64,000 nt of DNA from Nocardia elegans NBRC 108235 (GCF_001612845.1 NZ_BDBF01000037.1:1-64000); one strand, 5' to 3'; counted from the first letter of the stretch, positions 49,619-59,185 are shown. Notes: generated by a model from the sequence alone, not told the origin. Translations and numbers: made by a program.

Positions 49619-51169
49619 ATGTCGCCCACCCACTCTTCGTCTTCGGCACCGCTCAGCAGGCGCCGCTTTCTCGCACTCACCGCGGGCACCACGGCGGCGG
49701 CGCTGGCAGCAGCCTGCTCGAACAATCCCGAACCCCGCCGTGATCTCGTCCTACCCGATTCGGCCGAGGTGAAGGCCGCCGAGGCCGCGCGCCGTACCCC
49801 GAACGCCCCGGTCCGGCAGGTGAACCTGCGCGCCCAACCCACCACCGTCGATCTCGGCGGGGTTCAGGTCGATACCTGGACCTACGGTGGCCGGCTGCCC
49901 GGCCAGGAGATCCGCGTGGCTCGCGGCGAGGTCCTGCGCGCCGAGGTCACCAACACGTTGCCCGCGCCGACCACGATCCATTGGCACGGCATCGCGCTGC
50001 GCAACGATATGGACGGCAGCCCCGACATCACTCAGCCCGCGATCGCCCCCGGCAGCGGTTTTCGCTACGAGTTCACCACCCCCGATTCCGGGACGTACTG
50101 GTTCCATCCGCACGTCGGATTGCAACTCGACCGCGGGCTGTACGCGCCGCTGATCGTCGAAGACCCCGCCGACGGCCGCGACTACGACACCGAGGCCGTC
50201 ATCGTCCTCGACGACTGGCTCGACGGTATCGGTGGCCGCACACCCGACAAACAACTGCGGCAGTTGCAGGCCGGCGGCATGAGCGGCATGGGTGGCATGA
50301 ATATGGGCGGGATGAGCGGGATGAACATGGGCGGCATGTCGATGCCCACCGACCCGAACAATCCGCTCGGCAGCGACGCCGGCGACGTCAAGGACTACCC
50401 CTACTTCCTCGTCAACGGCCGCACCGGCACCGACCCGGTCACCCTTCCCGGCAAACCCGGTCAGCGGATGCGGTTGCGAATCATCAATGCCGGCGCCGAT
50501 ACCGCCTTCCGCGTGGCTGTCGGAGGCCACCGGTTACGGGTCACCCACACCGACGGCTACCCCGTCGTGGCGACCAGCACCGACAGTCTGCTCATCAGCA
50601 TGGGCGAACGTTACGATGCGATCGTCGATCTCGCCGACGGCGTCTTTCCTCTCGTCGCCGCCGCCGAAGGTAAAGCGGGGCAGGGGTTCGCGCTCATCCG
50701 CACCGGCGGCGGCGCCGCACCCGCATCGGATGTGCGTCCGGCCGAGCTCGCCGCTGCTCCACTGACCGCGGACCGGCTCACCGCCACCGACAGCGCCCGG
50801 CTACCGCAGAAGAATCCCGACCACACTCTCGACGTCGCCCTCGGCGCCGACAATCGCGGATACATCTGGACCCTCAACGGCCGAACCTATGACCACCGCG
50901 CACCCCTCGACGTGACCGCCGGTCAGCGGATCCGGCTGCGATTCACCAATCGGACCACGATGTTTCATCCGATGCATTTACACGGCCACACATTCCAACT
51001 CCGTACCGCGGCGGGAAACGGGCCACGCAAGGACACCGTCATCGTCGGCGCCATGCAAACGATCGAAGCCGATCTCGACACCACCAATCCTGGCCAATGG
51101 ATGCTGCACTGCCACAACGCCTACCACCAGGAAGCCGGAATGATGACTGTCATGTCCTATCTGCGCTGA
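49619..51169 (+). CDS. mmcO: Multicopper oxidase, MmcO-like Tat lipoprotein
   Basis: A 516-residue enzyme. The N-terminus has a twin-arginine motif (SRRRFLAL) and a lipobox ending in LAAAC, so it is exported folded with copper and anchored. All copper ligands are present: HWHG, HPH, HPMHLHGH and HCHNAYHQEAGM, the last with the type-1 Cys, His and Met. A methionine-rich loop (GGMSGMGGMNMGGMSGMNMG, ~residues 220-242) is of the kind that binds Cu(I). M. tuberculosis MmcO (Rv0846c) oxidises Cu(I) and confers copper tolerance. The ATG at 49619 follows caggag. Confidence 0.93.
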   Translation: MSPTHSSSSAPLSRRRFLALTAGTTAAALAAACSNNPEPRRDLVLPDSAEVKAAEAARRTPNAPVRQVNLRAQPTTVDLGGVQVDTWTYGGRLPGQEIRVARGEVLRAEVTNTLPAPTTIHWHGIALRNDMDGSPDITQPAIAPGSGFRYEFTTPDSGTYWFHPHVGLQLDRGLYAPLIVEDPADGRDYDTEAVIVLDDWLDGIGGRTPDKQLRQLQAGGMSGMGGMNMGGMSGMNMGGMSMPTDPNNPLGSDAGDVKDYPYFLVNGRTGTDPVTLPGKPGQRMRLRIINAGADTAFRVAVGGHRLRVTHTDGYPVVATSTDSLLISMGERYDAIVDLADGVFPLVAAAEGKAGQGFALIRTGGGAAPASDVRPAELAAAPLTADRLTATDSARLPQKNPDHTLDVALGADNRGYIWTLNGRTYDHRAPLDVTAGQRIRLRFTNRTTMFHPMHLHGHTFQLRTAAGNGPRKDTVIVGAMQTIEADLDTTNPGQWMLHCHNAYHQEAGMMTVMSYLR

Positions 51170-51371
51170 CCGCCCGTGCCGGGCAATGGCTGTCCGTTCT
51201 GTGACGTTGTACCCGCTGTCGGGATTCCTCGTCCTCTGCTCCGTGCCTGCGTCGATGCTCGATCGTTGAGATGCGGCGAGCCTGCGCGAAGGAGTGCGTG
51301 CGCAGGTGCCGGCCGAGCAGTGTGCGCGTGGGGAGGTCGATGAGGACGACCACCCGGGAGAGGAGACGCCG

Positions 51372-53738
51372 ATGGTTGCCCAGGACTCCGCGACAGGCAG
51401 CTGGGCAGGTCGGGTTCGGCGGTGGGTCGAGCCGGCACTGCTGGTGGTGGTGGCTGTCGCACTGGTCGGTGGGCTGATCGCTTGGGCCGCAGGGTCTTCC
51501 GAGGTGGCGGACGGGTTCTGGATCGCGGCGACCGTGGTGGCGATCGTGCCGGCGGTGTGGTGGATGGTGGCCACCGTGGTGAAGGGACGCGCGGGGGTCG
51601 ATCTGATCGCGGTGCTCTCGCTGGTCGGCACGCTCGTGGTGGGCGAGTATCTGGCGGGTGCGCTGATCGCGGTGATGCTGGCCACCGGCCGCACCCTGGA
51701 TGCCGCCGCGGAACGGCGGGCCTCCCACGATTTGCGGGCGCTGCTCGAGCACGCACCACGGTCTGCGCGTCGCCGCGTCGGGGGTGAGGTCACCACGGTC
51801 GCGCTCGACGACATCGCCGTCGACGACGTCGTGGTCGTCGCGGCCGGCGAGGTGGTCCCGGTCGACGGGCGGATCATCGGTCCTGCCGCTGTACTCGACG
51901 AGTCGGTGCTCACCGGAGAGCCGTTGCAGGTCGAACGCGAGGTCGGGGAGCCGGTGCGCTCCGGGGTGGTCAACGCGGGCGCGACCTTCGAACTGCGTGC
52001 CACCGCCACTGCCGAGGCCAGTACCTACGCCGGGATCGTGCGACTGGCCCAGGAAGCCGGTGCGGAGAACGCGCCGGTCGTTCGGCTGGCCGACCGATAT
52101 GCGGCGTGGTTCCTTCCTCTGACGCTGCTCGTGGCGGCGGGCGCCTGGGTGTTCAGTGGCTCGCTGGTTCGGGCGGTGGCGGTGCTGGTGGTGGCGACGC
52201 CGTGTCCGTTGCTGTTGGCCGCGCCGGTGGCGATCGTGTCGGGGTTGTCGCGTGCCTCGCGGCAAGGGGTGATCATCCGCAGCGGCGGTGCGTTGGAAAA
52301 CCTCGGGCACGCAACAACTTTGGTGATGGACAAGACCGGCACTCTCACTGCGGGCAGGCCGGTGGTCACGGCGGTGGTCGCGGCCCCGGGCGCCGACTCC
52401 GCCGAGGCGATGCGGCTCGCCGCCTCCCTCGACCAACTGTCACCGCATGTGCTGGCCGAAGCGATCGTCACCGAGGCGCTGGCCCGTAATCTGGTGCTGT
52501 CGTTGCCCTCGAATGCCACCGAGCAGGCCGGGCGCGGAGTGCGCGGTGTCGTCGACGGTCACCGCATCGAGGTCGGGAAACTACCCGATACCGCCACTAC
52601 CGCCGACTGGGCGCGCGCGGTGGTCAACCAGGCGAGTCTGGACTCGGCGGCGATCGCGTGGCTCACCGTCGACGACCGGCTCACCGCCGCGATACTGCTG
52701 CGCGACCCACTGCGCCGCCACGCGCCGCGCACGGTGCGACGCCTGCGGCAGGCCGGGTTGAACCGGCTGGTGATGCTGACCGGTGACCGGCCCGAGCCCG
52801 CCCGTGAGGTGGGCACCGTCCTGGGACTCGACGAGGTCTACGCCGGTCAGAGCCCCGCCGACAAAGTGCATGCGGTACAACGTGAACGCGAGGCCGCGCC
52901 CACGGTGATGGTCGGCGATGGGGTCAACGACGCCCCGGCGCTGGCCGCGGCCACCGTCGGAGTCGCCATGGGAGCGCGCGGCTCGACCGCCTCGTCGGAA
53001 GCCGCCGATATCGTGCTGGCCACCGACCGCCTCGACCGGCTCGCCGACGCGATGGACACCGCGCGCTGGTCACGCCGCATCGCGGTGCAAAGCGCTGTGG
53101 CCGGCATGGGCATGTCGCTGGTGGCCATGGTCATCGCGGCGCTGGGGTGGCTCCCGCCGGCGGCCGGCGCGCTGCTTCAGGAAGCCATCGACGTCGCGGT
53201 GATCGTCAACGCGCTGCGCGCGCTTCGCGGTAGTCCCGCCGCCCGCGCCCAGCTGCCTGCCGACACCGGCCGGCTGCTGCATCGCTTCGCGGGTGAGCAC
53301 GACGAACTGCGCGACACGCTCAGCCTGCTGCGCACCTCCGCCGACCGGCTCGCCCAGCACTCCGATCCCACGGCGCTGTCCGCGGTCGAGGAGGCATACA
53401 CATTCCTGGTCGACCGGCTGCTACCGCACGAAACCGCCGAGGAGACCCAGCTGTATCCGAAGCTGGCCGGGCCGCTGGGCAGCAGCGAAGCCACGGCAAC
53501 GATGAGCCGCACCCACGCCGAGATCCAGCGACTGACCACGCGCATCGGCACTCATCTACAACTGGCCCGCTCCACCGGTCACATCGCCGCGGACCAGGTC
53601 GACGATCTGCTCGCCTGCCTCTACGGCCTGCACGCTCTGCTGCATCTGCACTTCCTGCAGGAAGAGGAAAACTACTTCACCCTCACCGACGATGAACCGG
53701 ACACTCCGCACGCCGTAGCGCCCTCACTACAACAGTGA
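51372..53738 (+). CDS. P1B-type metal ATPase with C-terminal hemerythrin domain (P1B-5-like)
   Basis: A 788-residue metal pump. The transport site is TPCPLLLAAP; the phosphorylated Asp is in DKTGTLTAG, the actuator motif is LTGEP, and MVGDGVNDAPAL is the hinge. No N-terminal metal-binding domain is present, and SPHVLAEAI stands at the usual HP position. From ~residue 625 a hemerythrin-like domain follows, with likely iron ligands in EHDEL, LLPHETAEE, RTHAEI and HLHFLQEEE. This combination defines the P1B-5 group (e.g. Nia of Sinorhizobium, Ni/Fe-responsive). The ATG at 51372 has a strong site ggagaggag, better than GTG 51294. It follows mmcO. Confidence 0.9.
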   Translation: MVAQDSATGSWAGRVRRWVEPALLVVVAVALVGGLIAWAAGSSEVADGFWIAATVVAIVPAVWWMVATVVKGRAGVDLIAVLSLVGTLVVGEYLAGALIAVMLATGRTLDAAAERRASHDLRALLEHAPRSARRRVGGEVTTVALDDIAVDDVVVVAAGEVVPVDGRIIGPAAVLDESVLTGEPLQVEREVGEPVRSGVVNAGATFELRATATAEASTYAGIVRLAQEAGAENAPVVRLADRYAAWFLPLTLLVAAGAWVFSGSLVRAVAVLVVATPCPLLLAAPVAIVSGLSRASRQGVIIRSGGALENLGHATTLVMDKTGTLTAGRPVVTAVVAAPGADSAEAMRLAASLDQLSPHVLAEAIVTEALARNLVLSLPSNATEQAGRGVRGVVDGHRIEVGKLPDTATTADWARAVVNQASLDSAAIAWLTVDDRLTAAILLRDPLRRHAPRTVRRLRQAGLNRLVMLTGDRPEPAREVGTVLGLDEVYAGQSPADKVHAVQREREAAPTVMVGDGVNDAPALAAATVGVAMGARGSTASSEAADIVLATDRLDRLADAMDTARWSRRIAVQSAVAGMGMSLVAMVIAALGWLPPAAGALLQEAIDVAVIVNALRALRGSPAARAQLPADTGRLLHRFAGEHDELRDTLSLLRTSADRLAQHSDPTALSAVEEAYTFLVDRLLPHETAEETQLYPKLAGPLGSSEATATMSRTHAEIQRLTTRIGTHLQLARSTGHIAADQVDDLLACLYGLHALLHLHFLQEEENYFTLTDDEPDTPHAVAPSLQQ

Positions 53739-53859
53739 TCGTCCGGCGCCTCGAGAGCCCTCGGATCGGTTTACGCTACAGGTAGCGCACCGGTATGGAA
53801 CATAGGCGTTTCGACTGTGGACGCAGGGGCACGTGGGTGTCTGCGAGGAGGTGGCCGCC

Positions 53860-55608
53860 ATGGGCGGCGGGCCGTCTGACTACAACGGCAGCGAGCACGC
53901 GGTCGTGGGCAGTGTCGCGGCGCGTGACGCGCTGTCGCAGCTGCAACTGCACACGGTTCTGTCCGAGCTGCGCGACCGGGTCGAGGACGTCATCAGTGCC
54001 CGCGACCAGACCGACAGCCTGGTCGAGGCCATGCTGGCCGTGACCGCCGACCTGAATCTCGACGACACCCTGCATGCGATCGTGCACGCCGCCAAGGGGC
54101 TGGTCGGCGCCCGCTATGGCGCGGTCGGTGTGCTGGGCGCCGACGGCACACTGGCCCGATTCGTGCACGAAGGCATAGACGCCGAGACCGTCGCCCGGAT
54201 CGGGCACCTGCCACGCGGGCGCGGAGTGCTGGGAGTCACGCTCACCGACCCGAAAGCGCTGCGTCTCGACGATCTCGCCCGGCATCCGGAATCGGTGGGA
54301 TTTCCCGAGCATCATCCACCGATGCACAGCTTCCTCGGTGTGCCGCTACGCATCCGCGGCGAGAATTTCGGCAGCCTCTACCTGGCCGAGAAGACCAACG
54401 GCCAGCCGTTCACCGCTGACGACGAGGTCTTCCTCAGCGCTCTCGCGTCCGCCGCCGGCATCGCCGTCGACAATGCGCGGCTGTTCGGATCCGCGCAGCT
54501 TCGCCATCGGTGGATCGCCGCGACCTCGGAGTTGACCACCGAATTCCTCGCCGCCGCCGATCCCGACACCGTGCTGGGACACGTTGTGGACCGAGCGCGG
54601 GAATTGACCGGCTCCGACCGGGCCTGGATCGCTATCAGCGTCGACCCCGATGTTCCCGCCGACGAAGTCACCGAACTGCTCATCACACACTGGGCCGGAC
54701 CGAACACTCGACTCGACCGGCGAATCCCGGTCACCGACGGCATCTGCGAAGTCTTCCGCGACGGCAAAACGATGAGCAATCCCCGCATCGACCGCAGCGA
54801 CAGTGCGTTGTTCGGAGACGGACCGGTCCTGCTGCTGCCCCTGCAGACCAGGACCACCGCACTCGGTGTGCTGGTCTGCGCCCGCTCCGCAGAGCAGCCG
54901 TCCTATCCCGTCGAGGTCGCCGAGCTGTGTCAAGGGTTCACCGGGCAGGCGGCGTTGGCGTTGGATGCGGCTCGGATGCAGCAGCGCGTCCGGGAGCTCG
55001 ACGTGTTCGCCGACCGCGACCGCATCGCGCGCGACCTGCACGATCACGTCATCCAACGGGTATTCGCGATCGGACTTTCCCTCCAGGGCGCCGTCGGCTA
55101 CAGCCACCGCCCCGACGTCCAGCAGCGCCTGTCCGACGCCGTCGACGAACTGCAGCAAGTCATCACCGACATCCGTGGCAGCATCTACGAACTCCACGCC
55201 GACACCGGCCCCACCCGGCTGCGCCAGCGCATCACCGACATCATCCGCGGTCACGCCCAGCCCGCCGGGCTGCACGTCACCACCGGATTCACCGGTCCGC
55301 TCGACGCGGTACAGCCCGAGCTGGCCGATCACGCCGAAGCCGTTGTCGCCGAAGCCGTCAGCAACACCGTCCGCCACGCCGACGCCGACACTCTCGCCCT
55401 CGATGTCACCGTCGACGACGCACTCACCATCACGGTCGAGGACAACGGTATCGGCATTCCGGCCGATACCGACCTCACCGCCAGCGGTCTGGCCAACCTC
55501 GCCGACCGCGCCCGCGACGCCGGCGGCAGTTTCGACTACGGGCCCGCCACCCGGCCAGGTCCCCGCGGGCGGGGCACCCGCATCATCTGGACCGCTCCGC
55601 TGCCCTGA
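53860..55608 (+). CDS. DevS/DosS-like two-GAF sensor histidine kinase
   Basis: A 582-residue soluble kinase. Two GAF domains (~55-195 and ~215-370) precede a HisKA_3 helix with phospho-acceptor His in ARDLHDHVIQRVFAIGL and an HATPase domain (AEAVSNTVRHADADTL, VEDNGIGIP). The first GAF contains FPEHHPPMHSFLGVP, then GENFGSLYLAEKT, as in DevS/DosT, where this domain binds haem and senses O2, NO and CO. The ATG at 53860 follows aggagg. The partner response regulator DevR/DosR is not in the window. The genes that follow are those DosR controls in mycobacteria. Confidence 0.9.
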   Translation: MGGGPSDYNGSEHAVVGSVAARDALSQLQLHTVLSELRDRVEDVISARDQTDSLVEAMLAVTADLNLDDTLHAIVHAAKGLVGARYGAVGVLGADGTLARFVHEGIDAETVARIGHLPRGRGVLGVTLTDPKALRLDDLARHPESVGFPEHHPPMHSFLGVPLRIRGENFGSLYLAEKTNGQPFTADDEVFLSALASAAGIAVDNARLFGSAQLRHRWIAATSELTTEFLAAADPDTVLGHVVDRARELTGSDRAWIAISVDPDVPADEVTELLITHWAGPNTRLDRRIPVTDGICEVFRDGKTMSNPRIDRSDSALFGDGPVLLLPLQTRTTALGVLVCARSAEQPSYPVEVAELCQGFTGQAALALDAARMQQRVRELDVFADRDRIARDLHDHVIQRVFAIGLSLQGAVGYSHRPDVQQRLSDAVDELQQVITDIRGSIYELHADTGPTRLRQRITDIIRGHAQPAGLHVTTGFTGPLDAVQPELADHAEAVVAEAVSNTVRHADADTLALDVTVDDALTITVEDNGIGIPADTDLTASGLANLADRARDAGGSFDYGPATRPGPRGRGTRIIWTAPLP

Positions 55609-55655
55609 ACCGGCCGGCCGCCGCGAGGGACGGTGCACGCCGACAGAGGGAGGTT

Positions 55656-55675
55656 CGTGGGACTTTCGGCACTTT
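55656..55675 (+). promoter_or_regulatory. Possible DosR-like box 1
   Basis: The core gggactttcggcac at 55659-55672 resembles the left half of the 20-bp DosR palindrome (consensus core GGGACT, two A/T, AGTCCC). Only about 11 of 20 positions fit, so this is weak. It lies between the kinase gene and hrp1. Confidence 0.35.
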
Positions 55676-55739
55676 CCCGCCTGGTGCTCTCGATGGGATC
55701 CTGGTCGGTGCCGGGCACGCTCGGTGTTTGCTCGAGACG

Positions 55740-55771
55740 GTGGCTCGGCCAGTAGATTCGGGCCGAGCCAC
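55740..55771 (+). terminator. Hairpin downstream of the sensor kinase
   Basis: gtggctcggcc (55740-55750) and ggccgagccac (55761-55771) form a perfect 11-bp stem with a 10-base loop. It lies ~130 bases after the kinase stop and probably ends its transcript. Confidence 0.6.
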
Positions 55772-55851
55772 TACGAGACGTGAAACGTCGGATTCTCGGT
55801 GGTGCATGATCGACGCAGGCCCGTCCTCGAACAGGCATAACCACATAACCG

Positions 55852-55886
55852 CAATGCCCGTCGTGTCGTGACACCGGCGGGCATTG
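55852..55886. promoter_or_regulatory. Hairpin upstream of hrp1
   Basis: caatgcccg (55852-55860) is complementary to cgggcattg (55878-55886); inside the loop gtgtc and gacac pair as well. It lies about 25 bases before the better DosR-like box and ~100 bases before hrp1. It could be a terminator or an operator. Confidence 0.45.
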
Positions 55887-55910
55887 TCGTCGATCCCACC
55901 TCGGGTGCTC

Positions 55911-55930
55911 ATCGGGACTTTGTTCTCTTC
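55911..55930 (+). promoter_or_regulatory. Possible DosR-like box 2, upstream of hrp1
   Basis: atcgggactttgttctcttc matches about 13 of 20 positions of the DosR consensus, including the whole GGGACT core. It lies ~60 bases before the hrp1 start, a usual distance for an activator site. Confidence 0.45.
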
Positions 55931-55988
55931 CGGCCTTCCGTGCATCGGTGGAGGGTGGAGAACTGCCGATACTCGAAAGGAGAAAACG

Positions 55989-56408
55989 ATGACCACAGCC
56001 AAGCAGATCATGCACGAGGGTGCCGCGTGGGTGTCACGGACCGATACCGTCGAGCACGCTGCCCGGCTCATGCGCCGGCTCGACGTCGGAGTTCTACCGG
56101 TCAGCGATGAGAACGAGCGGCTGTGCGGAATCATCACCGATCGCGACATCGTGGTGAAATGCCTTGCGACCGGCGGTGATCCGGCGACGGCGACCTGCGC
56201 CTCCCTGTGTGAAGGCACACCACGCTGGGTGGACGCCGACGCCGATGTTCACGACGTTCTGCACGAACTGGAAGAGCGCCGGATCAAGCGCCTACCGGTT
56301 ATCGAGAACAAGCGGCTGGTCGGCATGATCAGCGAGGCGGATATCGCACGCCACCTCAGCGACGACGAGATCGCGAAATTCGTCGAAGGCGTCTACGCGG
56401 GCACCTGA
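55989..56408 (+). CDS. hrp1: CBS-domain protein, hypoxic response protein 1-like
   Basis: A 139-residue protein of two CBS domains (~8-60 and ~75-130). It reads along M. tuberculosis Hrp1 (Rv2626c): MTTAKQIMHEG, LCGIITDRDIVVKCLATGGD, VDADADVHDVLHELEERRIK and LVGMISEADIARHLSDDEI. CBS pairs bind adenosyl ligands, but the target of Hrp1 is not known. In M. tuberculosis it is among the strongest DosR-induced genes. ATG at 55989 behind a purine-rich gaaaggagaaaa. The ribonucleotide reductase gene follows after 12 bases, so they are one operon. Confidence 0.9.
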   Translation: MTTAKQIMHEGAAWVSRTDTVEHAARLMRRLDVGVLPVSDENERLCGIITDRDIVVKCLATGGDPATATCASLCEGTPRWVDADADVHDVLHELEERRIKRLPVIENKRLVGMISEADIARHLSDDEIAKFVEGVYAGT

Positions 56409-56420
56409 CAGCAGTGCACC

Positions 56421-58217
56421 ATGCCTGAAGAGACCGGCGTCGTCGACGACCTCGGATTGTCACCGGCGGCCCTGGCGACGGTCGCCGAACGGTACCTGCG
56501 GCGCGATGCCGGGGGCCGGATCTGCGAGTCGCCGGGCCGGATGATGGATCGGGTCGCCCGGTTCGTCGCCGGTGCGGAGGACGCCTACCGGGCCGGCAGC
56601 AGCGAATACTGGGCGCAGCGGTTCGCGGCACTGCTGCGCAGCCGTGAGTTCCTTCCGAATTCGCCGACCTTGATGAATGCGGGCGCCGGTGACGGTGTGC
56701 TCTCCGGCTGCTTTGTTCTGCCACTGGAGGATTCGCTCGACTCCATCTTCACCACGCTGCGCACCGCCGCACTCCTGCATCGCTCGGGCGCCGGAACGGG
56801 ATTCGCGTTCTCGCATCTGCGCCCCCGCGGCTCGCGCATATCGACCGGAGGGTCGGCGAGCGGTCCGGTCTCGTTCATCCAGCTGTTCGATGCGGCGGCC
56901 CGGGTGATCCGTTTGGGCGGGCGGCGCCGGGCCGCCAATATGGCGGTGCTGCACGTCCGTCACCCGGATATCCGCGAGTTCGTGCACGCTAAGACCGACA
57001 CGACCGTGCTCCCGACGTTCAACCTGTCGGTGGCGGTGACCGACGAGTTCATGCGCGCGGCCGCCGAGGACCGCGGTCACCGCCTGATCGACCCCCACAC
57101 CGGCGCGGTCGTCCAGGAGGTGTCCGCGCGAGGTCTGCTGGCCGACATCGCCGAACAGGCCTGGCGCACAGGAGAACCGGGTGTCTTGTTCCTGGATGCT
57201 GTCGCCCGGGCCGATCCGCTTCCCGACCTGGGGCCGCTGGAAGCCACCAATCCGTGCGGCGAGGTTCCGCTCTTACCGTACGAATCCTGCAATCTCGGAT
57301 CGATCTGCCTGCCCCGGCTCCTCGACGGCGACCACATCGACGAGCAACGCCTCGCACGCGTCGTGCGCGAGGGTGTGCGCTTTCTCGACGATGTCATCGA
57401 CGTCGCGGAGTATCCCGTGCCCGAACTCGGGGCCGCCGCGCGCGCCACCCGAAAAATCGGCCTCGGCATCATGGGGCTGGCGGAAACCCTTGCCGCACTC
57501 GGCCTTCCGTACGACAGCGCGGAAGCGGTGGGTTTCACCGATCGATTGATGTCGCGGATCGCGCGGTGGGCGCGGACCGCGTCCCGGGAACTCGCCGCCG
57601 AGCGCGGGGCGTTCCCGCTGTTCGAACGGAGCATCCCGGCCCGGCAGAACGCGCCGCCGGTGCGCAACGCGCAGGTCACGTCCATCGCGCCGACCGGAAC
57701 CATATCCCTCATCGCCGGGGTGAGCGCGGGGATCGAGCCGCTGTTCGCCCTGGCATACACGCGCCATCTGATCGGTCGGCAATTCGATTGTGTGGAACCG
57801 CTTTTCGAGCAGGCCGCCATCGAACGCGGAGTGTGGTCGGAGACGGTGGCGGCCGAGGTCGCCGCGACGGGTATCGCGGGCGCGAACCTTCCCGCCGATC
57901 TCCGTCGCCTGTTCCGTACGGCGCACCAGATCGCGCCGGTCTGGCATGTGCGGATGCAGACCGCGGTGCAGCGCCACACCGACGCGGCGGTCGCCAAGAC
58001 CGTCAACATGGCGCCCGACTCGTCCGTCCCCGATGTCGAAGCCGTCTTCACTCACGCCTGGCGGGCGGGAAACAAGGGTGTCACGGTGTATCGCTCGGGC
58101 AGCAGACCGGATCAGGTGCTGCGGTATCCGGAAGCGAGCACCAACAAGAGCAACGAGACGGTCGTCGTGCGCGGTGTGTACGGCGGAGGCACCGCGGTTC
58201 CGGAGCGCAGCGCGTGA
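56421..58217 (+). CDS. nrdZ: Class II (adenosylcobalamin-dependent) ribonucleotide reductase, NrdZ-like
   Basis: A 598-residue enzyme that makes deoxynucleotides without oxygen. SGCFVLPLEDS and ESCNLGSICLP hold the active-site redox cysteines, NPCGEVPLLPY the thiyl cysteine and glutamate, and APTGTISLIAGVSAGIEP closes the barrel. No class I-type companion is needed. M. tuberculosis nrdZ is DosR-controlled, which suits the position behind hrp1. The C-terminus (VYGGGTAVPERSA) lacks the usual cysteine pair that passes electrons to the active site; in-frame cysteines appear only beyond the TGA. A thioredoxin may act directly, or the end may be damaged. No B12 riboswitch is seen upstream. Confidence 0.9.
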   Translation: MPEETGVVDDLGLSPAALATVAERYLRRDAGGRICESPGRMMDRVARFVAGAEDAYRAGSSEYWAQRFAALLRSREFLPNSPTLMNAGAGDGVLSGCFVLPLEDSLDSIFTTLRTAALLHRSGAGTGFAFSHLRPRGSRISTGGSASGPVSFIQLFDAAARVIRLGGRRRAANMAVLHVRHPDIREFVHAKTDTTVLPTFNLSVAVTDEFMRAAAEDRGHRLIDPHTGAVVQEVSARGLLADIAEQAWRTGEPGVLFLDAVARADPLPDLGPLEATNPCGEVPLLPYESCNLGSICLPRLLDGDHIDEQRLARVVREGVRFLDDVIDVAEYPVPELGAAARATRKIGLGIMGLAETLAALGLPYDSAEAVGFTDRLMSRIARWARTASRELAAERGAFPLFERSIPARQNAPPVRNAQVTSIAPTGTISLIAGVSAGIEPLFALAYTRHLIGRQFDCVEPLFEQAAIERGVWSETVAAEVAATGIAGANLPADLRRLFRTAHQIAPVWHVRMQTAVQRHTDAAVAKTVNMAPDSSVPDVEAVFTHAWRAGNKGVTVYRSGSRPDQVLRYPEASTNKSNETVVVRGVYGGGTAVPERSA

Positions 58218-58247
58218 TGCCCGGACGAGTTCGACTGTCCCGCGGGC

Positions 58248-59147
58248 CTAGGCCGTTCGGCGCGCGACGATGACCGGGCATTCGGCCGACTGCACCACCG
58301 CCCGGCTGGTGGAGCCGAGCAGCATTCCGGCGAATCCGCCGCGGCCGTGACTGCCGACGACCACCAGCTGTGCGTGCTCGGCCTCGGCGAGCAGGGCGCG
58401 GGCGGGCTTTTCGGGGACGGCGATGCTGTGCACCGCGACCTCGGGGTGGCGATCCCGATGTGCGGCAAGGCTTTCCGTCAACAGAGCGAATTCCTTCTCG
58501 CGTGCCTGTTCCCACGCACCGGTGGACAGTTCGCCACCGGTCGAGTCGTTCCAGCACCGCAGCGCGGTGACCCCGACACCGCGCAGCTCGGCCTCTTCGA
58601 AAGCGATCGCCACCGCGGGCACGCTGTTGTCGCTGCCGTCCGTACCGACCAGAACGGGCCGGCGGGCGGAGATCGGGTCGAGGCTCGACGACGTCCGCAC
58701 CACAGCCACCGGACAGTGGGCGTAGTGAACCATGGCCGAACTCACCGAACCGAGGAAAGCCCGGTGAACGGCACCGCGCCCCCGGCTGCCGACCACGACG
58801 GTCCGCGCGGTCCGCGATCGCATGATCAGGCAGGGGATGATCGGATCGAAGGTCACCTCGCGGCCGATCGTCAGCGCATCGGCTGCGACCGCCGCTCGGG
58901 CGATGCGCACCGCCTCGTCGGCGACGCGCTCACCGTCGTCCCGCATCTGCTCGACGGCCTCCGCCGTCACATACGGCACCGGTCCGTAGGCCCCTTGAAA
59001 CGCCACGGAGGCGAGCACGTGCAGCGGACATCCGTGCAGTGCCGCGTCGGCTGCGGCCCACGCGACGGCCTGCTGCGATACGGCGGACCCGTCGGTCGCC
59101 ACCACGATCGGAGCAGGTGATCGCGCCCCGCGCGTCTCCTCGGTCAT
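58248..59147 (-). CDS. Tandem universal stress protein
   Basis: A 299-residue protein of two Usp domains (~13-150 and ~160-298). Each has the ATP-binding signature: PIVVATDGSAVSQQAVAWA with VVVGSRGRGAVHRAFLGSVS, and PVLVGTDGSDNSVPAVAIA with VVVGSHGRGGFAGMLLGSTS. Proteins of this build (e.g. Rv2005c, Rv2623) are DosR targets that help arrest growth in hypoxia. The ATG at 59147 follows aaggga. It is convergent with nrdZ, 30 bases apart, and downstream of hspX on its own strand. Confidence 0.93.
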   Translation of the reverse strand: MTEETRGARSPAPIVVATDGSAVSQQAVAWAAADAALHGCPLHVLASVAFQGAYGPVPYVTAEAVEQMRDDGERVADEAVRIARAAVAADALTIGREVTFDPIIPCLIMRSRTARTVVVGSRGRGAVHRAFLGSVSSAMVHYAHCPVAVVRTSSSLDPISARRPVLVGTDGSDNSVPAVAIAFEEAELRGVGVTALRCWNDSTGGELSTGAWEQAREKEFALLTESLAAHRDRHPEVAVHSIAVPEKPARALLAEAEHAQLVVVGSHGRGGFAGMLLGSTSRAVVQSAECPVIVARRTA

Positions 59148-59185
59148 GTCGATGTCCCTTCCGGGAGTCGGTGGCCGGTGCCCGG

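Noticed and set aside
56409..56420. Cobalamin riboswitch before the B12-dependent reductase
   Set aside because: Only 12 bases separate it from hrp1, and no B12-box is visible in the hrp1 leader.
58215..58240. Selenocysteine read-through at the nrdZ TGA
   Set aside because: No SECIS-like hairpin was recognised and the frame beyond soon becomes unlike the family; a simple stop is more likely.
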